This document shows, piece by piece, positions 26,698-35,672 of a stretch of 64,000 nucleotides of DNA (position 1 is the first letter of the stretch; each line of letters begins with the position of its first letter). This stretch comes from Pipra filicauda (lineage: Eukaryota; Chordata; Aves; Passeriformes; Pipridae), in contig NW_024104415.1 in the NCBI RefSeq assembly GCF_003945595.2, positions 310,001-374,000 of the forward strand, read 5' to 3'. Position numbers and translations under genes: made by a program. The notes beneath the pieces are model-generated. The model was not told where the DNA came from, ran no database searches, and saw nothing but the letters and a program-made list of their open reading frames with translations.

Positions 26698-27255
26698 GTC
26701 CTGCTGGCAGGGTCAGGGAGCACAGCTCGGTGGGAGCAGGGAGCAGGAGCAGGGTCAGGGTGCGGGGCCTGCTGGGGAGCACAGCAGAAAGTGGGACCAG
26801 GGGGTGTGGGGCTGATGGGCAAAGCTGGGAGGGAACAAGGCCAGCAGAGCTGGGGAGCCAGCGCTGACAGGGAGCAGGGCCAGGCAGGGTTGGGAAGCAA
26901 GGCTGCTGGGACTGGGGAGTGGGACCAGGCAGGGCTGGAGAGGTTGGGGAATGGGACTAGTTGGGATTGGGAAGCAGGGCTGATGGGGAGCAGAACCAGG
27001 CAGGGTTAGGGAGCAGGACTATTGAGGTGCAGGGCTGTTGGGAAGCACGACTGTTATTGGAGAGCAGGACTGTTGGAGAGCAGGGCTGTTCATGAGCAGG
27101 ACTGTTGGGGTTCTGGGCTGTTGTTGGAGAGCAGGGCTGTTGGAGAGCAGGGCTGTTCAGGAGCAGGACTGTTGGGGTTCGAGGCTGTTGTTGGGGAGCA
27201 GGGCTGTTCAGGAGCAGTGCTGTCGTTGAGGCTCAGTGCTGTTGGGGTGCAGGCT
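26698..27255. repeat. G-rich minisatellite upstream of PDE4B2
   Basis: Degenerate tandem array with a basic unit of about 17-21 bp built on GGGAGCAGGGCTGTTGG. In the 3' part the units form a 67-bp higher-order period: 27072-27138 is repeated with a few changes at 27139-27205, followed by a partial third copy. All three + frames stay largely open through it because the unit lacks stops. These open frames are not evidence of coding. It abuts the CpG island of the PDE4B2 start exon. Confidence 0.92.
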
Positions 27256-27441
27256 CTGGCAGCTGCAGGTCCCGGCCGGGCGGGGAGCGGGGCTGGCTCA
27301 GAACCATCATCCCGGGCGCGGGCAGCGCGGAGCGGCGGGGGCGGCCCCAGCCCCGCAGCAGCCGGGACGGGGGAAAGGGACTGACGCTCCCCGAGCCCTG
27401 CCCGGCCCTGCCCGGGGGGCGCGCGGTTCCCCCCGTGCCGC

Positions 27442-27493
27442 GGGGGCAGGGCCGGGGCGGGCCGGGGCGGGGGCCGGGGCCGGGGCCGGGCCG
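27442..27493 (+). promoter_or_regulatory. PDE4B: G-quadruplex-prone tract, 60-110 nt upstream of the PDE4B2 ATG
   Basis: Eight or more runs of three to five G separated by 2-6 nt loops lie on the sense strand. If transcribed they would form a very stable 5' UTR quadruplex; in DNA they could act at the promoter. The motif is visible, but its function is inferred. Confidence 0.7.
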
Positions 27494-27554
27494 GTGCCAG
27501 CGGCGGGCGGGGACTCGCTGCCGGCGGCCGGGACAGCGCAGCGGCGGCCGCGTG

Positions 27555-27779
27555 ATGAGGGAGCGGAGCGGCACCTCCGGCGGCGCTGGGGGCGGCTCGG
27601 GCGGCCCCGCCATGGACAGGCGGCCGCAGCGCCAACCCGAATACATGTCCGTGTGCCTCTTCGCAGAGGAGCCCTACCAGAAGCTGGCCATGGAGACGCT
27701 GGAGGAGCTCGACTGGTGCCTGGATCAGCTGGAGACCATCCAGACCTACCGCTCCGTCAGCGAGATGGCATCCAACAAG
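27555..27779 (+). CDS. PDE4B: PDE4B2 first coding exon (unique N-terminus plus start of UCR2)
   Basis: It encodes 75 residues. Residues 1-37 are the short-isoform N-terminus ([19 protein letters not shown], then [18 protein letters not shown]), aligning with human PDE4B2, which starts MKEHGG and contains AMDSLQPLQPNYMPVCLFA. The segment from [17 protein letters not shown] to SEMASNK is the beginning of UCR2, the autoinhibitory helix region. I chose the ATG at 27555 by that alignment. A second in-frame ATG at 27612 (Met20) has a stronger Kozak context (CCGCCATGG) and could also be used. The donor is AAG|gtgagc. In long transcripts only 27667-27779 (113 nt) is used, through the acceptor TTCGCAG. 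The N-terminus is richer in glycine and arginine than the mammalian one. With the downstream exons the PDE4B2 model is 562 residues. Confidence 0.95.
27667..27779 (+). CDS. PDE4B: Shared UCR2 exon as spliced in long PDE4B isoforms
   Basis: This is the same sequence as the 3' part of the PDE4B2 first exon, but entered through the splice acceptor at 27665-27666. The first AG completes a glutamate codon with the G at 2059. It encodes [17 protein letters not shown] through SEMASNK, the first half of UCR2. UCR2 folds over the catalytic pocket and, in long forms, binds UCR1 for dimerisation. The residues VCLFA of PDE4B2 are the translated polypyrimidine tract and AG of this acceptor. Confidence 0.93.
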
Positions 27780-29524
27780 GTGAGCCCATATGCGGGACGG
27801 GGATGCGCAGTGGGCATGCAGGACAGGGATGCGGTGCGGTGCGGGGCACGGCAGCCCGATGCCCAACCAGTCTGCGCGTCTGTCCAGGACGGCAACTCCA
27901 AGTTAGTGTCGGGAAAGGGGGTGCGTGGAGGCACGGCCAGGAAAAACCTGCAGCGGGCGGCGTGGAGAGAGCGATCCGGGGCGGTGAGGGGAGGGCGATC
28001 CGGGGTGGCATGGGGAGGGCAGTACGGGGTGGCGTGGAGAGAGAAGAGTGATCGCTGCCGCAGGCTCATTTCTGAGAATTAAAGAGGTTTCAGTTATCGC
28101 TGGTCCCTTGGAGCCGACATGACCAGGAACACTGTGCAAACGCATTTACCAGCTTACCACTCCAAAAGTCAATTAACTTCATTGTTGTCTGTCCGTAATA
28201 ACGGCGAACTGTCAACATTGTGGTCCGGGATTTTATGGCTGTTTTGGCTTTCGGTAGCGTTTTAATTTGGTTTTTAATGCGCTGGGCTGGCTCGGCATCA
28301 CTTGGCAGCCCATGTTGAGGGTGCGAAGGGAAGGATGGTGCACAGGGAATGATCTCTGAGGGCAGCAGCTCTTTCGGGGTTTCTAATGTGAGCGAAAGGG
28401 GAGTTGTGAGTTTTTTTGCGAGGAGTAAAGTGCTGAAGTGTGTTTAAAGTCAGGAGGAGAGCAGAGTCCCAGGAGTATCCTGAGAAGCAGCAGAGAAGGG
28501 AGGAAAGCGAAACGCCAGGTCTGAGCGCCTGTATGCAACTTCTGGGAGCTGGTGTTCCAGCCCCGCTCCCCGCTGGATCCGGGCTCCCCCGCATCAGCCC
28601 AGCTTCGCTCCCGCATCTCCCCGAGCCCGCCCGTCCCTCGCGGGGCGGCCGCTGCGGGCAGACTGCTCTCCCTGCCCCGGGGCCGGGCCGCCTCCCCGCC
28701 GCTGCCCGGGGCTGCCAGCGGAGCCGGCACACCCGCGGGACGGGCTGGTAGCTCCCAGCCCCGTGCCTGCCTCTTCCAAGGATCCAAGACAGCGGTTCCA
28801 GCCCCGCGTTATCTGCTAAAGCGGTCACGGTCCCGCATTCCCAGCCCGATCCCGCTCTGGCTGTGGGATTCAGAATGCGGTTTATGCCCACCGCCTCCAC
28901 CACCTCCTCTTTGCCCAACTGCCGTGGTTTTAAACCCAGTTCTGCACGAACCCCATGTTATTATTATTTTTTTCTTAATTGGAAATTACTGAAATCAGAA
29001 ATGCTGAATCATAAACTGAGTTTTTGGAAAATGGTTAAGCAAATAAATCACATGTTGTTTTAGCTTCCTCCTCTGGTAGTGATTACCATGATGTGCAGGG
29101 GCAAAGGAAGCAGTAAAAGTTTTATAGCTTTCAAGAAAGGAATATTATTTTTTTGTTTGAGTTTGTGTTGAAGGAAGGCCGGATGAAAGTTGAGAAGGGT
29201 TTAGGCTGCACCTCCAATATGGACACTGATGCCCTTCAGTTTGAGGTTACTTATTTTTGCTGAGTGACAAATCTGGACTTGTGAAGGTGAAAGATTTAAC
29301 TAAATTGCTTATGTAGCAATTAAAAGTTGTGGTCTCTCTTTGTGCAGATGACTTACAGCTAGGTCAAGCTAAAGGTTCCTGAAACTTTGTTCTTTCATAA
29401 CCCATTTCTGAAATGTTTGCGCTTTTTGGTCAACTTCCAGTTTCACAGTTTTCATCTGTGAGAGAGAAGCATAAAATGGCCTCACACCTTGCTTCCCTTT
29501 CCTCAGCAGCAGTAAATATTGACA
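27780..29524 (+). other. PDE4B: PDE4B intron after UCR2 exon 1, with a second CpG-dense patch
   Basis: About 27.85-28.05 kb holds a short GC-rich repeat-like stretch (GATCCGGGGCGG-like units). About 28552-28760 is very CpG-rich (roughly 25 CpG by eye) but no exon was recognised there. The rest is AT-rich. Open frames over the CpG patch occur on both strands and look compositional. Confidence 0.55.
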
Positions 29525-29592
29525 CAATTCATGGTATGGTTTGGGTTGGAAGGGACCATAAAGATCATCTCGTTTCAACCCCCCATAATTTG
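29525..29592 (-). mobile_element. CR1 LINE 3'-end fragment
   Basis: A short reverse-orientation CR1 end with GGTTTGGGTTGGAAGGGACC, then ATAAAGATCATCTCGTTTCA and ACCCCCC. Only the last part of the element remains. Confidence 0.8.
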
Positions 29593-31680
29593 AGGGGTTT
29601 GTGGTTTTTGGGGTTTGGTGGCAGACTCTGCAGTCTGACAGTCTGACAGTGCGAGGTTGGAAACCTGCATCTTCATGAGAAGGCTGCAACTGTCCTCCAT
29701 CAGGCAGGTCTTTCCCTATGCCAAGTATCCCACTGCCAGCTTCACTCAAAGGCATTTCAATTTGTCACCGGTAAATAGCAAAACAGTCAGATGTTTTGAA
29801 AACAGGATGCTTGGGCTCCACATTATTAAAGAAAAACGGAAGGAGAAACAGTATAGATAGGAAGAAAGCAAATAGCCTCGGCATGCTCCCAAGTGCAGGA
29901 GCAGTATAAACAGTGACCTATCTTCCTGACCTCCGCTCTCGCCAGTTCCTGGCCCTGCGCCACCCAAGCCAAACTACGTCATTTGAGACTGATAGTAGGC
30001 ATGGCACAGCTGTTGCAAGTGTGACTCGAATTTCCTGTCTCCTTCCTGACAGACGTAGTTTAGAAAATCCAGAGTTGCAACAACAGCAGAGAGAGAGGGA
30101 GGATCTCAGCATACGTGTTCGCAGGGTGATTCTCAGAAGCCCTGCACAAGAAAGGAATCGGTGGCTGGGGGGAAGCGCCATGCAGGACGGCATCCTGGCT
30201 TTGAGCTGATGGGTTTCGGAAAGCAGCGGTTAAAACATGTGCGTATACTTTTTTAAGCTGTGAGTTAATGACAGGAGGAGTGAGGAAATGAGCAGCCAAT
30301 CTTCCAGTGAGCTAACGAGCCGATTGCGCTGACATCAGTGCGAGCAGAGGGAGCACTGCCGCTTGCACAGTGGGACCTGCAGTCCCAGGAGCTGGGATCC
30401 GACAGAAAACTGGCAAAGAGGGAACTCTGTGCCCTGGAGTGCTGTCAGTGTTCCTGAGTCCTGACGCATTATCCGAGCAGTGCTTGATCTGCAAACCAGC
30501 CCAAGCCCTCGCGGCTCCAGCTGCAGGACTGACTGTGCACAGTGCCCTTACCTTTCTAAAGCAGAGAAAAAAAAATTACCTGCAAAATTACCTGGTTGCA
30601 ACTGACATGAAGGGAATTTATTTTCCTAACGCTATACTGATCTTTTGCTGTGAGCTGATGTGGCCCTGCGGCTTTGCAATGAAACAAAATTACCTATAAG
30701 AAGCTCTGCAGGCACTCAGTGCTGCCTGAGGAAGCAGACCACACTTATTTACGTTATTGTAACATATGTATTCTTTTATTCCTGCATTTATCACCCTCTC
30801 CAGCTCCCAGCTCAAGCAACTTCTATTTCTCAGAAGGGTTTGTGACTCAAGATCCTGATGATGAGGAAGGGGGTATTTTCTCTCTTGGTGGCCACCCTGT
30901 AACGTTGTGTTTGGCATTGGGCAGCTGTCCCCAGCCTCACTTGTCCTGCAGACAGAAATGCAGGACCTGCTCAGCTCTGTTCCCTAATATAGCATTTGGG
31001 ATCTGAGGGAGGATGTGCTCAGTGCATCCCCTGATTCATAAGAGGGAACAAGTATCTTTCCCAGATGAAGTGCTGGTCTTGCCATCTCCAAGTTTTTATG
31101 GAGCCATAATGTGATAAAATTGAGGAATGAAGTAAATATATTGATTCTCAGGAGCTACCTCCCTGTCCATGCAGGATACACCCAAAAGGTGCTAAGCAGC
31201 ACCTTTCCATCTCCTTAAATTAGACCAGTCTCATTTAGAGCCTTTTGCAGTCTATCAAGTCCAGATAATGTCATTTGTGGTCTGTGGGAATATTCAAAGT
31301 TTAGGTGGACAGAGATGGTGTAATGAGAGTTCCTGCTGTGTGCTCTCGGACTTTGAAAACCCACTTCTCTTCCCAGGCTGTTCGTGCAACTACACCCACT
31401 GCAGAGTAAATCCTTAAATTATCTTATTTCGTCTTTAAAGACATCTCTGTTACTCCCAAGTGCTGGATAGCACAACTCAAATCTTGCCACCGAGGGCCGT
31501 GTCCAGCCAGCAGCTCGGAGCAGCAGCACAACGGGGCTCCGCGCTTGTATCTTGATAGCTCGTGAGCCAGAAGCAACTAAGATAAACAGAACTGATTTCG
31601 TTTTGCTTGTGTTTCAAAGGGCATTTCGGTCAGAAAAGAGGAGCAAGGCCGCACCTCGCTTTCAGGAGAGAGTGGCTAAA
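29593..31680 (+). other. PDE4B: PDE4B intron: unique sequence
   Basis: No exon, RNA gene or repeat family was recognised. Composition is mixed. Short open frames on both strands have no homology that I can see. Confidence 0.55.
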
Positions 31681-31710
31681 TAAACATCTGGACACTAATG
31701 TAAACTGCTG

Positions 31711-32293
31711 AGGTCCGCGGTGGAGGTCGAGGGCGGCGCGGGGCCAAGTGCCAGCGGTGTATGTGCCGGGCTGCACAACGTCCCCGCTCGTCCTCCTCCC
31801 TCCTGCCAGTCTGTCAGCCCCCAATATCGTCCCCTTCCTACGTGATGTTTCCCTTAAGTGGTGCCGAGCTGTTTAGTCTTTCCCTTGCTTTTCGCTGTAA
31901 CTTCCTTTGTTTAATAAGCTTTAAAATAGCCGAGCGCCGCACAAAGAGAGGTCTGTTCGCTGGTGCAGCAGCCGGAGAAACAAAGAGACTTCCACGTCTC
32001 CTGTTTTCACAAGCGGGGATGAATCACTGAGCTCCGCACGCGGTTCCCCGGCCGCACACCGGTATTCCCCTCGCCCGCGGACACTGGCGGTACGGAAGCG
32101 GGGGCTGGAAAGCTGGGAGAGCTGTGCTCCCGGAGCAGCCCCTGGCACTGCTCCCCGCGGTCCCGCAGAGCCGGTCCCCGCAGAGCCCCGCGCACGTCGT
32201 GCCGCTTTGACGTCGGCGCTCCGTTAACTGTTTCGTTCACGTCCAGCTGCGGGCGGCGGAGCGGGACACCACACCAGCGGGATGCTCCAGGAG
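31711..32293 (+). promoter_or_regulatory. PDE4B: Orphan intronic CpG island (candidate alternative promoter)
   Basis: By eye there are about 55 CpG in the 600 bases 31681-32280, far above the flanking intron. The island holds an ETS-like CGGAAG (32093-32098) and a CRE-like TGACGTCG (32208-32215). At its 3' edge lies ATG CTC CAG GAG followed by a GT donor (32282-32295). An in-frame stop lies at 32225-32227. No known PDE4B first exon is recognisable in it. Promoter activity is an inference from composition and motifs. It could also be an enhancer or a non-coding RNA start. Confidence 0.45.
32208..32215. promoter_or_regulatory. CRE-like site (TGACGTCG)
   Basis: Seven of eight bases match the palindromic cAMP response element TGACGTCA. 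It lies inside the orphan CpG island, 67 nt upstream of the candidate ATG. Short PDE4 transcripts are known to be induced by cAMP through CREB-type sites, so the site is plausible, but a single motif is weak evidence. Confidence 0.4.
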
Positions 32294-32722
32294 GTAGGAG
32301 CTCTTTAGGGCTGAGGATGGGAGTGTTATCTCCATCTTTGTGCTGTTTGATGGGGTTTCATTCGTGGTGAGGATGTCCTTGTCCTAGAGGACAGGGGACT
32401 GCGTTTCTACAGAGATGCGGAATCCAGGGTTTGTCACAGAGACACTCAGGAGTGATGAACAAGAGGTTCCAGAGAAGGCTGCTGGGTGAGGAGGGAACTG
32501 GCTCTGACCCAGTCTGTGAAAACCCTCAAAGCTCCTCATGGATGTTCAGGATTTGGAAAGCTTGGTCCGAGTCAGCTCCTCTGTATCAGTTCTCATCATC
32601 ATGATATATGGACTTCTAGAGTAGCTGTCTCTGTATCCATCATATTCTTCCTCCTTTTCTCTTTGGCCTCTAAAATATATATCATTCTGGTTGTATCAGT
32701 TAGCTTATAAGTGCATAAAAAT

Positions 32723-32785
32723 CAGGAGTTGGACTCGATGATCCTGATGGGTCCCTTCCAACTCAGCATATTCTATGATTCTGTG
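32723..32785 (+). mobile_element. CR1 LINE 3'-terminal fragment
   Basis: Only the last ~60 bp are present: GGAGTTGGACTCGATGATCC, TGATGGGTCCCTTCCAACTC and AGCATATTCTATGATTCTGT. This is the most 3' part of a CR1 element with its terminal octamers. Confidence 0.88.
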
Positions 32786-35443
32786 AAATATGCCATAAAA
32801 GTGGGGTGCGGATAGTTGGGGCCATATGCATTTAACAATCTACTATTTTGCTCTTGCCAGCCCTCTAGGCTGTCAGATATCCTAGTTAAACCGATTCAAA
32901 TATTTAAAAAATGAAATATTGGAAATCTGCAGCGTTGGCTGTGGGAAGTGTGGGTACAGGATTAGGAGTCAGTAACACTGTTTCAGATATCCTCCTAGAG
33001 CAAAGGGACTCTGAGTGGTGGATGCTTTCTCATCTTCTGGGACTGATGTGGTAAATGTGTGGGAAAAGCCCATCTGAGGGAGGTCCCACAGCCACACGCA
33101 GCATATGTGCTGCTGATGCAGAGATGAAGACTTTGGGGGTAGAAATTTGGTTCAAATTTCTCTTCCCGGGAGCCTTTGTGGGGACCTGTCATCCCTCCTC
33201 CCAGACACAACGGTGCCCAGGACCTTCTGGCATGTCCTTTAAACAATCCTGCTTTTACTAGGACACGATGGGTTTTAAGAGTTCTGCATTCTCAGACTTC
33301 TACGTTATAACATATTAGGGTGGGGCTTAAATAAATAATAGCTCAAAGGCAGGTTCTAAATGAATCATGATCTGAGGGCAGAACTAGAGAGTGACTAACT
33401 GTTCAGAGCAGGGACCTCTCTGGAGTGAAGCAAGGATACTGGAGACATGTGACATCCCAGAAGAGAAGCATCACTTAAAATGAAGGTGAGCTATGAAGGG
33501 TTTCAAAGCAGGGCTTAATACTTGGAGCAGTCCTACTTTTGATCCTGATTTTGTGGACTGGGCCAGTTTCCATAATCTGACTCCAAGTCCTTAATTTTTC
33601 ACCCAGTTGCAGAGCAACTGCATTCACTGGGGCACTTGGTGATCCAAATATTTGCACTAAGTGAAACCTAATTGAAAGATGGTGCGTTATCAAAGGCAGG
33701 ACATGTTGTGGAGATTTAGTGCGTTGAAGACTCATCATCAGAGCTCTTTAGAGGGAGAGATTCCTCCGATTAAAGCCTTTGCTCAGTGTTTAAAGCCAAC
33801 AAACCAGAAGTGCCTCACCTTGCTGCTGGTTTAGCATAGCTAAATGATGTGCTGGTTTAGCACAGAAAAATGATTCTGCAGTGCATTTGCCTATCTCTAT
33901 GTGAGAAGGATTTTTCATTTAAATGTATTTACATTAATTAGTGCCTTCTGTATGGTTTTGATGCTTGGATTAGGCTCATTTTCATTTTGGCAGGACCAAC
34001 TACCACATTTGGGGGGGGATACTGTATTGTAGAGCTATCCTGACTTCTTGCCAGGACTTTAACTGACTTCTTCCCAGGACTCGCTCTTTTGTCCCGTGTT
34101 TTCTGAAGAAAACAGACTTCTGTCGATTAAAAATTGCCAGTTTTTTTCATCGTGGGCATCTTTGAAAAGTCATCTCAGGGCACAAAGTTATTTGAATTTT
34201 CCAGAGCCTGTTCTCCTACTCAGGTAAAACCCCAGCTGAATTTGCCTAAATGATGACTGCAGAGCTTGATTCAAATTTAAATTAAATTTAAATTGCTACT
34301 TCATACGATTAACAAAATCCTGTGTTTAATTGCATTGCTCTCTTGTTAAATGACAAATGCTCTTCCCTCTCAGTTGTTTGTTGTTTGTTTGATTTGGTTT
34401 GGGTTTTTTTTCTGAAGATTGAGACTCTAATCCAGGTTATTTAATCCAAATGTCCAGCATCTCCTGATTCCACGGAAGAGTAGGGATGGCTCTGCCTGCT
34501 CCCTGCAAGTGGCTGGGTGGTTTGTGGGCTCTCCTTACGTAGTTGTTTGGCTTCCTCTGGCACTGAAGGCCTCAGCAGTGTGGTTTGCATGGGTGTGACT
34601 GACACAAGATTTTGGTCTGAGATCTGCAGCCTCCTGCAGCACTATCTGCTCTCCAGGCCACAGATGTTGTCAGCTGCATCAGGTCTTTCTTTAATCAACT
34701 TTGTGTCAACAAACAAGCTGCTGTAGGTTTTAATTTTGCTGGTGCTTCCTTGCCTTCAGCATGGGCTGGTTCTCATCACCTCTCCTTCCCGATTCTCCTT
34801 TTGCAGGTAACACAACGAACATTTTTCCACCTAGTAAAACTCTAAAAATGATTTTGCAGAATGAGCGTTTTTGCTTGTTTCTGCTCTTATTTTCTCACCT
34901 CTTATTTGCGTAAAGAATAAGGGCAGTGCTAGGATGAGAAACTGGTATGAACACTCACCCCACTGCATTCAGCTGGTGATGGGTACCACCTTTCTCAGGA
35001 AAGGTGACACTGCTCTCAGCAGTTACCCCTTGGCTGTGATGTGCCACTTGTGTGGTTCTTCCTCCCAACAGCGCAATTTATTTTATAAAATGAACCTTTC
35101 AATGATGGACAGAGAGTGCCATTCTGTGGAGATCGTTGCTGAGCTTCTGAGTGGTTCTTGCCCTGTGTAGTTTGGTATTAATGGGGAGGAAATCCATAGA
35201 AAATCCAGTAGGATGAGATGTAGACTCCAGATATTAATTAAGTCTGTATTAATTGGCTAGAAGAGGCCTAGTCTTCATGTAGGAAGAGCATTTTGGATTA
35301 CGCAGAAATCAACCCAAGCTTCTTCCAAAGAAACCCAAAGCTTCGGTTCAAGCTTCAGGCTGGACCAAACCCCACTGACATGTTTTTTCCACCCAGGGAG
35401 ACACACAGTGTGTGCCTTGTCACATCACACGGGGAGAAATAAG

Positions 35444-35562
35444 TGTTGGATGGGGCTTGGAGCAAGCTGGTCTAGTGGAAGGTCTCCCTACCCATGGCAG
35501 GGGGCTGGAATGAGATGTTCTTCGAGGTCCCCTGCCAATCCAAACCATTCTAGGATTCTGTG
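35444..35562 (+). mobile_element. CR1 LINE 3'-end fragment
   Basis: It runs from GGATGGGGCTTGGAGCAAGC through CCATGGCAGGGGGCTGGAAT to CATTCTAGGATTCTGTGA. It is 5'-truncated to about 120 bp. Confidence 0.9.
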
Positions 35563-35601
35563 AAATCTTAAACTCTCCCAGTCCTAGTATTTCATATCAA
35601 T

Positions 35602-35672
35602 CCAAATGTAAATCTAACCCAGGGTCTGTTGGATCCCAAATGTAAACCTAAACCAAGATCTGTTGGATCCCA
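35602..35672. repeat. Two-copy tandem duplication, period about 34 bp
   Basis: CCAAATGTAAATCTAACCCA with GGTCTGTTGGATCC is repeated next to itself with a few changes. It lies just 3' of the CR1 fragment. Confidence 0.8.

Larger units (their letters stand above)
27240..27800 (+). promoter_or_regulatory. PDE4B: CpG island / probable PDE4B2 promoter and 5' UTR
   Basis: This is extremely GC- and CpG-rich DNA surrounding the PDE4B2 start codon. It has several GC-box-like GGGGCGGG elements at about 27455-27470 and no TATA box that I can see. The transcription start cannot be placed from sequence alone. The frame of the PDE4B2 start stays open upstream, so the start is set by homology and not by an upstream stop. 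The position fits the known intronic promoter that gives short PDE4B transcripts. Confidence 0.75.

Noticed and set aside
26698..27255. Possible CRISPR-like or other direct-repeat array
   Set aside because: Units are contiguous and degenerate without unique spacers, and the genome is vertebrate; this is a minisatellite. The same applies to 56776-57180 and 60866-61165.
27105..27554. In-frame upstream extension of PDE4B2 to an ATG at 27105
   Set aside because: The upstream part is minisatellite and GC-rich UTR without PDE4 homology. Alignment to known PDE4B2 supports 27555.
27090..27866. 258-codon minus-strand frame over the PDE4B2 start
   Set aside because: It is antisense to a confirmed exon and to a stop-poor minisatellite in a CpG island; open by composition.
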